Source: JAGTVG01 sp963699805
GTDB lineage: Bacteria > Bacteroidota > Bacteroidia > Cytophagales > Cyclobacteriaceae
Direction: 5' to 3'
NCBI GenBank assembly: GCA_963699805.1
Contig: CAVOVH010000008.1
Coordinates: 372,001-436,000, forward strand
DNA length: 64,000 nucleotides
A model generated the notes under the pieces. It ran no database searches. It worked only from the letters and a program-made list of their open reading frames with translations, and was not told the origin of the DNA. The position numbers and the translations under genes are program-made. This document shows positions 35,385 to 44,422 of this stretch, piece after piece. The stretch's first letter is position 1; every line of letters starts with the position of its first letter.

Positions 35385-36113
35385 ATGGTCCAGATCTTTA
35401 AAAAAGAGATTAACAGCTTCCTGAATTCCATCATCGCATACATCGTGATCTCTGTATTTCTTACAGCGATCGGGTTGTTCATGTGGGTTTTTCCTGATAC
35501 GAGTGTTTTGAGCTATGGATTTGCCGATATGGATACTTTATTCTCATTTGGACCTTATGTTCTTATGTTCCTGGTTCCAGCCATTACCATGCGGATGCTG
35601 GCTGAAGAAAAGAAAAGCGGCACCATGGAATTGTTACTCACCAAACCGCTAACTGACTATCAGATCATTTTAGGGAAATTTCTGGCAGGGTTCGCACTGG
35701 TTTTTTTTTCCGTGGCACCCACGATCATCTATTATTTTTCGATTTATTCATTGGGAAATCCCCCAGGTAATATCGATACAGCAGGAATCATTGGTTCCTA
35801 CATCGGCCTGTTACTGTTAGGCATGGTATTTACTTCTATTGGGCTTTTCGCATCTTCACTAAATGATAACCAGGTGGTTTCATTTATCGCAGCCATTTTT
35901 CTCTGTTTTATATTTTTTTCAGGTTTTGAATATATTTCTGCATTGGCAAACTGGGGATCATTGGCATCCCTCCTGGAAAAAATTGGGATCCTTTACCATT
36001 ATCATTTTTTAAGCAAAGGATTGATCGACCTGGGCAATGTGGTTTATTTTATCAGCTTAACAGCTTTAATGATTCTTCTCACCAAATTTGTTTTAAGCAG
36101 CAGAAAATGGTAA
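35385..36113 (+). CDS. gldF: Gliding-motility ABC transporter permease GldF
   Basis: A 242-residue ABC-2 type permease with six predicted helices and the family segment TMRMLAEEKKSGTMELLLTK between helices 2 and 3. It starts three bases after gldA and overlaps gldG by seven bases. It would be the membrane subunit driven by GldA. Confidence 0.9.
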   Translation: MVQIFKKEINSFLNSIIAYIVISVFLTAIGLFMWVFPDTSVLSYGFADMDTLFSFGPYVLMFLVPAITMRMLAEEKKSGTMELLLTKPLTDYQIILGKFLAGFALVFFSVAPTIIYYFSIYSLGNPPGNIDTAGIIGSYIGLLLLGMVFTSIGLFASSLNDNQVVSFIAAIFLCFIFFSGFEYISALANWGSLASLLEKIGILYHYHFLSKGLIDLGNVVYFISLTALMILLTKFVLSSRKW

Positions 36114-37789
36114 GCCTTGAAAGCCGAAAAATGCAGGATATATTGATTCTGGGGATTGGGATCCTCGTGATCATTAACCTCAATATGTTCTTCCTGAAAT
36201 ATACCTACCGGATCGACCTGACTGAAGAAAAAAGATATACGATTTCTGATGCTTCCATCGAATTGCTCAGATCGCTGACTGATGTGGTGTATATCGACGT
36301 TTATCTGGAGGGTGATTTTCCTCCAGGATTTCAACGACTTCAAAGATCGATCCGTCAGACACTTGAAGATTTTCGTGTGTATGCCGGTGACAATATCCAA
36401 TATAGATTTGTGAATCCGGATAAAATCAAGGGAGAAAGGGGGCAGCAGGATCTGATACGTTTTTTGGGTGAAAAAGGCATTCAGCCAACCAACCTCTTCG
36501 CTACAGAAGAAGGAAAACGAACTGAAAAATTAATCTTCCCTGGAGCCATCATCTCCTATGGAGGTGAAGAAAAAGGGGTTATGTTGCTCAGGGGGAATAA
36601 GGCTGCGAACTCACAGGAAAGATTGAATCAATCAGTTGAAGGAGTTGAATATGAACTTATTTCAACCATCGAACAGCTAGTAAACGTCGATAGAAAAAGA
36701 ATCGCGATGATCCATGGTCATGGTGAATTGGACTCACTTGATATGGTATCCATCATACAAACCCTCCTGGAATCATATGATCTTTTTGATGTGGACCTGC
36801 CTTCAAAAACCAAACTTGATGAATATGACGGAATTGTAATCGCCAAACCATTGGAACCTTTTTCGGAATCGGACCTTTATAAGATCGATCAATTCATTAT
36901 GAAGGGAGGAAAAGCGATTTTCCTGATTGACATGCTCGATGTAAGTTTAGACAGCATCAGCAGCGAGGGGTCTATCGGATATCCCCTTACTACCAATCTG
37001 GAGGGTCTATTATTTAAATATGGTGCCAGGATCAATAAAGATTATCTGCTGGATCTCAGTTCAGGAGGTTTCCCGGTGGTGGTAGGAAATATGGGAGAAA
37101 ATCCACAGATTCAATTGATGCCCTGGCCTTTTTATCCCATTATCACCAATTATTCCGGTCATCCGATCGTCCGCAATCTGGACGCTGTCTACCTCAGGTT
37201 TACAAGTTCCATTGATACGGTCGGAACCACGCAGATCAGAAAGATACCTTTAATGTATACCTCCCCTTATTCCAAAACAGCAGGCACTCCTGTGAAGGTC
37301 AGTCTGAATGCTTTGCGGCAGCAGATGTCTCCGGAGATCTTTAATGAGGGATCTCAACCCGTAGCATACCTACTTCAGGGGAAATTCACATCCCTTTTTC
37401 AGAATCGATTTGTTCCGGAGAGATTTGACCAGTCAGATTTTGTTTCACAAGGTATGCCGACCAGTCTGATCGTATGCTCAGATGGTGATCTCATACGGAA
37501 TGAGATCAATAACCGAACCGGCGTTCCCTATGATCTTGGATATGATCCTTATCTTCAAGCTGAATTCGCCAATGCTGATTTTATGTTGAATGCTTTATCC
37601 TTCCTGATGAATGAAGATGGGGTCATCCTGTCCCGCAACCGGGAAATTACCATCCGGCCGCTGGATAAAGTAAGAATAGAGAATGAAAAAATAAAATGGC
37701 AGATTATCAATCTGGTGATCCCCATCTTCCTGGTGATCCTTTTTGGAATTATTCGTCATTATTGGAGGAAAAAGAAATACACTGTATAA
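36107..37789 (+). CDS. gldG: Gliding-motility-associated substrate-binding-like protein GldG
   Basis: A 560-residue membrane protein with an N-terminal helix (about 6-28), a large extracytoplasmic region that resembles the ABC-type uncharacterised/IFT52-like domain (RIDLTEEKRYTIS, RIAMIHGHGELD, GGKAIFLIDMLDV), and a C-terminal helix followed by RKKK. It overlaps gldF and is the third member of the GldAFG set. Confidence 0.9.
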   Translation: MVSLESRKMQDILILGIGILVIINLNMFFLKYTYRIDLTEEKRYTISDASIELLRSLTDVVYIDVYLEGDFPPGFQRLQRSIRQTLEDFRVYAGDNIQYRFVNPDKIKGERGQQDLIRFLGEKGIQPTNLFATEEGKRTEKLIFPGAIISYGGEEKGVMLLRGNKAANSQERLNQSVEGVEYELISTIEQLVNVDRKRIAMIHGHGELDSLDMVSIIQTLLESYDLFDVDLPSKTKLDEYDGIVIAKPLEPFSESDLYKIDQFIMKGGKAIFLIDMLDVSLDSISSEGSIGYPLTTNLEGLLFKYGARINKDYLLDLSSGGFPVVVGNMGENPQIQLMPWPFYPIITNYSGHPIVRNLDAVYLRFTSSIDTVGTTQIRKIPLMYTSPYSKTAGTPVKVSLNALRQQMSPEIFNEGSQPVAYLLQGKFTSLFQNRFVPERFDQSDFVSQGMPTSLIVCSDGDLIRNEINNRTGVPYDLGYDPYLQAEFANADFMLNALSFLMNEDGVILSRNREITIRPLDKVRIENEKIKWQIINLVIPIFLVILFGIIRHYWRKKKYTV

Positions 37790-37795
37790 TCCCGT

Positions 37796-38743
37796 ATGCA
37801 AAGAAAGAAAAACATTCGATTATTAATCATCTTCCTGATCCTGCTGGGATGGACAGTTATTTTTATCAATCTGCGTGAATCCGGCTCCCGTATATCGGTC
37901 GATGAATACAAATTTGCCATCCAGGATACCACATCCATTGATAAAATTATTATTCACAAATCTTCTGATGAGGAAATAATCCTTGAAAAGAAAACGGATC
38001 AGTGGATGGTCAATGACCTTTATAACCTTGATCCCTCCATGAAAACAGTTTTGCTGGCTGTCTTGAACCAGGTCCGGGTGAAAAGGTCGGTGCCGAAAAA
38101 TAAAATAAGCTCGATCAATGAAGATCTGGATCAAAATGGTGACCTCATTGATATTTTAATGGAGGATGGTTCAACGAAAACATTCATGACGGGTGGTAAT
38201 GGGTTTTCCATTTCGTATTTTAAGTATCCTGGCGAAGATCCGTATATTGTTTATCTTCCGGGATACGAGAGTTATGTTTCCGGCATCTTCGATGTTCCGG
38301 TCAATGACTGGAGGGACCGGCTGATCTTCCAGACTTCCTGGCTGGGCCTTAAAAAATTGTCCATTCTCTATCCGGAACGTCCGGAAGATAATGTGATCAT
38401 CAAACCGGAAAATAGCCTTTACGGCATTGAGAACGTTTTTGATCTGGATACGGTTGCCTTAATGAATTTCATCGATGAGATCAGTTATTTTTACACGGAT
38501 CAGTATATAAGCCCGAGTCAGATCCCTGCCTATGACAGTTTGACGAAGACCACTCCTGCAGTTCTTTTTTCAGTGGATGCCTTAGGGATTGAAAACACCA
38601 TCCGGATCCGGTTCTACCCGATATTACCAGGTGAAGGCGTCCGGCTGGGGCTTATCAACGAAAAGGACATGTGTTTATTCAGTGATCAAAGGATCAGCTT
38701 TATTTTTAAAAAAAGAAAAGATTTTATGCTAAAAACATCATGA
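37796..38743 (+). CDS. DUF4340-type protein associated with GldG
   Basis: A 315-residue protein with one N-terminal transmembrane helix (about 7-24) and an extracytoplasmic domain of repeating lobes (HKSSDEEIILEKKTDQWMV), as in DUF4340 proteins that often follow ABC/GldG genes. It begins six bases after gldG and is likely part of the same complex. The role is inferred from context only. Confidence 0.75.
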   Translation: MQRKKNIRLLIIFLILLGWTVIFINLRESGSRISVDEYKFAIQDTTSIDKIIIHKSSDEEIILEKKTDQWMVNDLYNLDPSMKTVLLAVLNQVRVKRSVPKNKISSINEDLDQNGDLIDILMEDGSTKTFMTGGNGFSISYFKYPGEDPYIVYLPGYESYVSGIFDVPVNDWRDRLIFQTSWLGLKKLSILYPERPEDNVIIKPENSLYGIENVFDLDTVALMNFIDEISYFYTDQYISPSQIPAYDSLTKTTPAVLFSVDALGIENTIRIRFYPILPGEGVRLGLINEKDMCLFSDQRISFIFKKRKDFMLKTS

Positions 38744-38744
38744 T

Positions 38745-39176
38745 ATGAAATTCACTCAATTCTTGACCTTTATTTTTCTCGTGATCCCATTCCTGTCCCT
38801 GGGCCAACAGACCGGAGATATTCATCTTAGCATTCAGAATATTGAAAATGAAAATGGCACTTTACGCATTGGATTATTTACTGAAGATGATAAATTCCTG
38901 GGCGAAGCCTCCTGGTCAAAGGACCTGACAGTTAAAAACGAGAAAAATATCCTGGTCAATTTTGAAAATATTCCATATGGCACCTATGCCATCAGCATTT
39001 ATCATGACCTGGATGATAATGGAAAACTGGATGCCAATTTCATCGGAATTCCAAAAGAACCAGTCGGGTTTTCAAATGATCATCAGCCAAAAATGGGCCC
39101 CCCAAAATTTAATGGGGCCAAATTTGAATTAAATCAAGAAAAATTGATCCTAACCGTAAATATGTATACTTATTGA
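38745..39176 (+). CDS. DUF2141-like secreted protein
   Basis: A 143-residue secreted beta protein with signal peptide ending in LGQQ. The segments NENGTLRIGLFTEDDKFLG, YGTYAISIYHDLDDNGKLD and the end GAKFELNQEKLILTVNMY match DUF2141. The D-D-N-G-K-L-D turn suggests a calcium-like loop. It starts one base after the DUF4340 gene stop. Confidence 0.82.
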   Translation: MKFTQFLTFIFLVIPFLSLGQQTGDIHLSIQNIENENGTLRIGLFTEDDKFLGEASWSKDLTVKNEKNILVNFENIPYGTYAISIYHDLDDNGKLDANFIGIPKEPVGFSNDHQPKMGPPKFNGAKFELNQEKLILTVNMYTY

Positions 39177-39220
39177 GTGTATTTCTTTATCTCTCATCTA
39201 TTTTGTAATTTGTTTCAGCA

Positions 39221-39937
39221 ATGACAAAAACAATATACAAAGCAGAGGAAAGGGGATTTACCAATCACAAATGGCTGAAATCTTACCATACCTTTAATTT
39301 TGCCAATTTCTATGATGAGGAAAGAACGGGATTTGGAAAATTACTGGTTTTGAATGAAGATCTGGTTCAGCCCAAAATGGGATTTGGCACCCATATGCAT
39401 GACAATATGGAGATCATTTCAATTCCACTACGAGGAAAAATGGCACATAAGGATGATTTTGGGAATGAAATACTGATCAATCAGGGTGAGATCCAGGTGA
39501 TTTCGGCTGGAAAGGGATTGACTCATACCGAATTCAATCCTTCTGAAACAGATCTTCTCCATTTTCTGGAGATCTGGATCCTCCCGGACCAGGTTGATGT
39601 GAAACCTCGTTATCAGGTCAAACATTTCGATTTATCAATGGATAAATGGGTACCCATTATCCACCCGCATATGCTCGAAGGAAGTTTGCCCATCTATCAG
39701 GAGGCCTGTCTTTCGCTAGGCAGATTCAATAAGAAGACCTCCAGGAAATATCATTCGTTCCATCCGTTTCATGGTATTTTTTTAACGGTGATCCATGGAA
39801 AGGTCGAGGTAATGGAAGAACAACTGCATCAATTCGATGCCATCGCTATGGAAGGGGTGCCGGAAATTGAAATTTTATGTCACGAAGATTCAGATATCCT
39901 GGTGATCGAATCCCCAATGGAGAAGGGGTTAACCTGA
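39221..39937 (+). CDS. Pirin family protein
   Basis: A bicupin of 238 residues. The N-terminal cupin has the metal-binding set H-x-H (FGTHMHDNMEI) and GLTHTEFN, with the glutamate one strand on. The C-terminal cupin is degenerate, as in YhaK/pirin proteins. Some act as quercetin dioxygenases or redox sensors; which applies here is unknown. It lies 45 bases after the DUF2141 gene and is probably separate. Confidence 0.88.
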   Translation: MTKTIYKAEERGFTNHKWLKSYHTFNFANFYDEERTGFGKLLVLNEDLVQPKMGFGTHMHDNMEIISIPLRGKMAHKDDFGNEILINQGEIQVISAGKGLTHTEFNPSETDLLHFLEIWILPDQVDVKPRYQVKHFDLSMDKWVPIIHPHMLEGSLPIYQEACLSLGRFNKKTSRKYHSFHPFHGIFLTVIHGKVEVMEEQLHQFDAIAMEGVPEIEILCHEDSDILVIESPMEKGLT

Positions 39938-39952
39938 CCGGCAAGATCCTGA

Positions 39953-40927
39953 TTATTTGGACCGCTCGATGGTAAAATGAACCAGGTCTTTGAGTGATTG
40001 TTTGTAGATCGAATCATCAAATTGATCAAGAATTTTTAACGCTTCATCCTGAAATTGCTTCATCACATGATTGGCATATTCTATCCCTCCGGATCCTTTC
40101 ACAAATTCTATAATTTCCTTCACTACTTTTCTTTTATGGCTCCGGTTTCTGATTTTGTAGATTATTTGTTTTCGATCGATCCATGAAGCCTGTTTCAAGG
40201 CGTAGATGAGGGGAAGTGTCATTTTTTTTTCACGGATGTCAATACCCAGTGGTTTTCCGATCTCTTCATCCCCATAATCAAAAAGATCATCTTTGATCTG
40301 AAAAGCCATCCCTACCTTTTCGCCAAATTCTTTCATTTTCTGTACGCTCCCGTTTCCGGCACCACTGGAACAGGCACCTACGGCACAGCAGGAAGCGATC
40401 AATGAAGCGGTTTTCTGACGGATGATCTCGTAATAGATATCCTCGCTGATATCAAGGTTCTTTGCTTTTTCCATTTGTAGAAGCTCCCCTTCACTCATTT
40501 CCCTTACAGCATCCGATACAATCTTTAGAAGATCATAATCACGATGGTCGACAGAAAGTAGCAATCCCCTAGAAAGAAGGTAATCCCCTACCAGAACCGC
40601 TATTTTATTTTTCCAGAGTGCATTGATCGAAAAAAATCCCCTGCGAAATTGTGAATCATCCACCACATCATCATGTACCAGCGTGGCAGTATGCAATAAT
40701 TCAATCAGTGAAGCTCCCCGATAAGTGGCCTCTGTGATACCTCCCACAACTCCTGAGGATAAAAAGACAAACATCGGCCTCATTTGCTTTCCTTTTCTCT
40801 TCACGATGTAATTCATGATCTTGTCAAGTAACATGACCCGGCTCTTCATGGCTTCACGGAACTTTTTCTCAAAGTCGGCCATTTCATTTGCAATGGGCGC
40901 TTGTATGTCTTTAATTTTCAATGACAT
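39953..40927 (-). CDS. Long-chain polyprenyl diphosphate synthase
   Basis: A trans-prenyl transferase of 324 residues that builds the isoprenoid side chain of quinones. The first Asp-rich motif is LVHDDVVDDSQFRRG and the second is IKDDLFDYGDEEIGKPLG. The residues just before the first motif (GASLIELLHTAT) are small, consistent with a long product. The chain length cannot be read from sequence alone. Confidence 0.92.
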   Translation of the reverse strand: MSLKIKDIQAPIANEMADFEKKFREAMKSRVMLLDKIMNYIVKRKGKQMRPMFVFLSSGVVGGITEATYRGASLIELLHTATLVHDDVVDDSQFRRGFFSINALWKNKIAVLVGDYLLSRGLLLSVDHRDYDLLKIVSDAVREMSEGELLQMEKAKNLDISEDIYYEIIRQKTASLIASCCAVGACSSGAGNGSVQKMKEFGEKVGMAFQIKDDLFDYGDEEIGKPLGIDIREKKMTLPLIYALKQASWIDRKQIIYKIRNRSHKRKVVKEIIEFVKGSGGIEYANHVMKQFQDEALKILDQFDDSIYKQSLKDLVHFTIERSK

Positions 40928-41452
40928 TATTGAATCGTGTATGCAAGTATACTATCTATTTGTTCATCGACAAAGTTCAAAAAAATTTGTATTAATTTTT
41001 AAAAATGGAAAGCAGATATCTACTAAATATTTTTCTGCTAAAATGGAATTCCATAATATATGCAAATAACAGATGATTCATTAATGAAACAAAGATATCG
41101 GAATAATATTCAGAAAATGGATCTGATCATTTGATCCTTTCTTCTAACTGGTCACCACAGGAATCGGCATTATCAATTTTCTGTGGAATTGACCCATCAG
41201 ATTAATAGCCGGCATTCTTCCATGGTATATTTCTCTCCTTTAAACAAAGTATACTAGTCCGGCACAATTTCCTCCTGGAAATATTGATCTTTCATTAGGA
41301 ATCCTGAAGATTAAGGATCTCACCCATGTTTTCTTTAAAGGAATTGAATTAATCAATCATCCCTTTTATGTAACTTCACTAATAGTGAACAGGGTTGTTA
41401 ATGATTACAACTGCTGAAGATCATTAACCTTTGAAAAAATAAGGAATGATAT
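40928..41452. other. Intergenic gap with gene remnant
   Basis: A 525-base gap between the polyprenyl synthase and the kinase gene. No full gene, tRNA or hairpin was seen. The only coding-like part is listed separately at 41244-41417. Confidence 0.6.
41244..41417 (+). pseudogene. Coding-like C-terminal remnant of unknown gene
   Basis: A frame of 57 codons with no start reads a protein-like string including FPPGNIDLSLGILKIKDLT and INHPFYVTSLIVNRVVND, ending in TGA. The same frame upstream has stops at 41241 and 41190 but still gives short hydrophobic pieces (LIAGILPWYISLL). It looks like the decayed tail of a protein gene. The family is not recognised. Confidence 0.3.
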
Positions 41453-42469
41453 ATGCATGCATTAAAAAACCGTTTCCATTCATTTTATCCCGGTAAATTC
41501 TTTCTTGAATATTCCGTGGAAAAGGTCAATGCCTACCTGTCAAGGCGGAACTGGTTACTGGATGCGGAATATGTAATTGAACTTGAAAAACCTGGTGAGG
41601 GTAATATGAACCTGGTAATGCGAGTCAGGACCAATCTTCGCTCATTCATTCTGAAACAGGCCAGACCCTGGGTAGAAAAATATCCCCACATTCAAGCTCC
41701 GGTTGAACGTAATCATGTGGAGTCTGAATATTTTTCCATTATTTCAAAGGAACCCATATTACATTCTTATTCACCGGAAATGCTGGGATATGACCCACAA
41801 AACTTTATTGTGCTTTATAGGGATCTGGGAAAAAGTGCTGATTTCACTTATTTATATGAACCAGGCAAACAACTTTTACCTCATGAGAAAAAAGACCTGC
41901 TGAATTATTTATCAATCTTACATCATCTTGAATGTCCCTCATTCCCTTTGAACGCCTCTATGCGAAAATTGAATCACGAATATATTTTTAAAATTCCCTT
42001 CATGGAAAATAACGGGCTTGACCTTGATGAAATCCAGCCAGGATTATCATTAGCATCCATTCCTTATAAAAAAAATAAACCCCTGAAAAAAGCCCTTGAA
42101 GATTTAGGTAATTATTATTTGAAGGAAGGCCCTGTACTGATTCATGGGGATTATTTCCCGGGAAGCTGGCTGAAATCGGGGTCAGGAATTAAAATAATCG
42201 ACCCTGAATTTGGCTTCAAAGGATTTGCGGAGTTTGATATGGGTGTGATGCTCGCACATATGATGATGGCAGAACAGGGAAACGAGATGCTGAAAAGCAT
42301 ACTGGACGAATATGTTCCACCGGCAGAATATGACCCTCGTCTCTTATCTGGCTTCGCTGGCACAGAGATATTACGTAGAATTCTGGGAGTTGCCCAATTG
42401 CCATTATCTTTATCCCTGGAAGAAAAAATAAACCTCATGCAAATCGCTGAAAATTGGATTTTAAAATAA
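41453..42469 (+). CDS. Aminoglycoside phosphotransferase-like kinase (methylthioribose-kinase type)
   Basis: A protein-kinase-like fold phosphotransferase of 338 residues. The catalytic loop is LIHGDYFPGSWLKSG, where the Brenner-type HGD aspartate is present. The metal-binding segment is IKIIDPEFGFKGFAEFDMGV, which resembles 5-methylthioribose kinase (IDPEFAFYGP..FD.G). A closely spaced ADP-ribosylglycohydrolase-family lipoprotein follows 19 bases downstream. A nucleoside- or ribose-type substrate is therefore plausible but not shown. The N-terminal region (about 1-110) is the ATP-binding lobe with E-K-P-G-E-G-N as the glycine-rich loop. Confidence 0.8.
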   Translation: MHALKNRFHSFYPGKFFLEYSVEKVNAYLSRRNWLLDAEYVIELEKPGEGNMNLVMRVRTNLRSFILKQARPWVEKYPHIQAPVERNHVESEYFSIISKEPILHSYSPEMLGYDPQNFIVLYRDLGKSADFTYLYEPGKQLLPHEKKDLLNYLSILHHLECPSFPLNASMRKLNHEYIFKIPFMENNGLDLDEIQPGLSLASIPYKKNKPLKKALEDLGNYYLKEGPVLIHGDYFPGSWLKSGSGIKIIDPEFGFKGFAEFDMGVMLAHMMMAEQGNEMLKSILDEYVPPAEYDPRLLSGFAGTEILRRILGVAQLPLSLSLEEKINLMQIAENWILK

Positions 42470-42488
42470 AAGCTTCAATCTACTGAAT

Positions 42489-43823
42489 ATGAAAACCAAC
42501 ATAGCAATTGTCTTTATGATGACCCTCTTTTCAGTTGCCGGATGTCTGGAGCCAAAAGAGAAGCAATCTGGTCTGCTGACAGTTTTAAAGGAGGAGAAAG
42601 AGATATCTTCGCTCCCTATTGTCAGGATGTCAAGGGATAGTCTGTATAATAAGGTTCTGGGAGCTTTGGTCGGATCGGCAGTTGGAGACGCCATGGGTGC
42701 CCCGACCGAAATGTGGTCCCGGGATAATATCCGGCTGGAATATGGATTCGTCGATAGCCTGGATCGGGTGATGCGAGAGCCTTCTCCGGAAGGGACCTGG
42801 GATTATAACCTTCCTGCCGGGGGAACCACGGATGATACCCGCTGGAAAGTGTTTATATCACAGTACATTCTGAAAAAATCCTCCAGTTTTTATTCCGTCA
42901 GTGGACCAGATGCCTATGATTTTGCACAGGCCATCGTTGATCAATATAATGCTGAACTAACCACCATAAAAGATATTTCGGGTTTTGAACCGGAACCTTA
43001 TGAGGACCAGATGCGCAGAATTGCCTGGCTCCAGGAATTTGCCTTGGTAGCCCGTGCGTACACCAAAAAAGATATAGACGGTTACAGGATGGCTGTCAAT
43101 AAGTTTTATGGAGGGGATATGGCCTGCCCGGGATTATTGTATTCCCCTACCATTGGAATCATGTACCCTGGGGCTCCTGATCTTGCCTACCAGACATCCT
43201 ACCGTTTATCCATTTTTGATATTGGATATGCCATGGATATCACCTCGCTTACCGCAGCTATGGTCGCAGAAGCGATGACCTATCATTCATCCCAGGATAA
43301 AATTCTTGAAGTTCTGGCCAACATTGATCCGCAACAGTATTTTAGATCCCGTTTACTGGGTAGAATTACTTACCGGATTTACCGGGAGGCCCTTTACATT
43401 GCCAGTGAAGCAAAAAAAGTAAGTACCTATCAGGTTGATGATCTGTCACTCACACCGGATATCAGGGATACGCTTTATCTTGCCCAGCTCCAGAAAGCCT
43501 ACGAAATGCTGGACGATCGAAACCAGGATGTACCTTTCCATGCTGGCGAATTACACTTGATCAATTTAACTGCCCTGATCTTTACGAATTTTAATTTCCG
43601 GAAAGCCCTGGAATTTGTGATTAATTACGGACGGGATAACGATACAGTGGCAGCGATCACGGGCACCATCCTGGGCGCCTACCATGGATTTAACGGGATC
43701 CCTTCTGATATGAGGGAAACTGTATTGCAAACCAATAAAGAAAAACTGGGGATTGACCTGAAAGAGATAGCTGGACAGTTGACGGACATGATGATTGAAG
43801 ATCAGGCAGTTTCAGGAAATTGA
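42489..43823 (+). CDS. ADP-ribosylglycohydrolase-family lipoprotein
   Basis: A 444-residue lipoprotein (lipobox VAGC, Cys19) of the DraG/ARH fold. The binuclear-metal motifs are present: GALVGSAVGDAMGAPTE (58-74), GGTTDDTRW (111-119), and NYGRDNDTVAAITGT (Asp383, Asp385). These enzymes hydrolyse ADP-ribosyl or N-glycosidic bonds in the cytoplasm. Here the lipobox places it outside, so the natural substrate is probably a scavenged nucleoside-like or glycosidic compound rather than modified protein (inference). It is coupled with the kinase gene upstream. Confidence 0.85.
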   Translation: MKTNIAIVFMMTLFSVAGCLEPKEKQSGLLTVLKEEKEISSLPIVRMSRDSLYNKVLGALVGSAVGDAMGAPTEMWSRDNIRLEYGFVDSLDRVMREPSPEGTWDYNLPAGGTTDDTRWKVFISQYILKKSSSFYSVSGPDAYDFAQAIVDQYNAELTTIKDISGFEPEPYEDQMRRIAWLQEFALVARAYTKKDIDGYRMAVNKFYGGDMACPGLLYSPTIGIMYPGAPDLAYQTSYRLSIFDIGYAMDITSLTAAMVAEAMTYHSSQDKILEVLANIDPQQYFRSRLLGRITYRIYREALYIASEAKKVSTYQVDDLSLTPDIRDTLYLAQLQKAYEMLDDRNQDVPFHAGELHLINLTALIFTNFNFRKALEFVINYGRDNDTVAAITGTILGAYHGFNGIPSDMRETVLQTNKEKLGIDLKEIAGQLTDMMIEDQAVSGN

Positions 43824-44422
43824 ATCTTTTATGTTGCAGGGCAATAAACTGCATCCGGAATTTCAACCTCTAATGAACTATTTACCTTAATCGAACGTCA
43901 TCATTGATAAATGACGTGCACCAAGAAAAAAAGCCTTGAATTTTATATTTTTGGACTTTTTTTCAGATATTATTGGAATATCCTCATGCAGTGAGGAAGG
44001 AGATTTTTCCTTTTATGAAATGCATGCAACTCATTCCTGATAGTTAGGTTATGAAATAGCCAAGTTATATGATTATAATCTACTTGGATGGTCGTTTGCG
44101 AAGAAGAATAAATACTTTTATACCCGGCATTTTGATCCATCAAATCCTGGGACCATTGAAAACCAGCCGGAAATAATTTATCATTATCAATCTAACTTAT
44201 AAGGTTATTCAGAAAAAATCAATGAAGCAAATCTGGTGTACCGATCAAAATGAGTGATCATAAATTCCGGTTAGATTAATAATTACGCACACGTAAAACT
44301 TCAAATTAAGGATGATGCCGTCTTAATAAAGTATCCCTTATAAAATCCGGATTCGACAAAATTAAAAGAGCCAAAATCATTAATTTTATCCTTTTTAAAT
44401 ATTCACTTGAAATTATTATCCT
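43824..44422. other. Intergenic gap dominated by a gene remnant
   Basis: A 599-base gap. Its central 420 bases are the pseudogene listed at 43921-44343; the flanks show nothing recognisable. Confidence 0.6.
43921..44343 (+). pseudogene. Decayed lipoprotein gene with multiple in-frame stops
   Basis: One frame of 141 codons reads protein-like sequence from end to end. It starts with KKALNFIFLDFF and an IGISSCSEE lipobox-like signal. Next come EIAKLYDYNLLGWSFAKKNK and HFDPSNPGTIENQPEIIYHY, then GYSEKINEANLVYRSK, then YAHVKLQIKDDAVLIKYPL with a final TAA at 44341. Stops interrupt it at 44035 (TGA) and 44038 (TAG), 44200 (TAA), 44251 (TGA) and 44272 (TAG), but there is no frameshift and no start codon. 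It appears to be a lipoprotein gene lost through substitutions. The family is not recognised. Confidence 0.5.
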
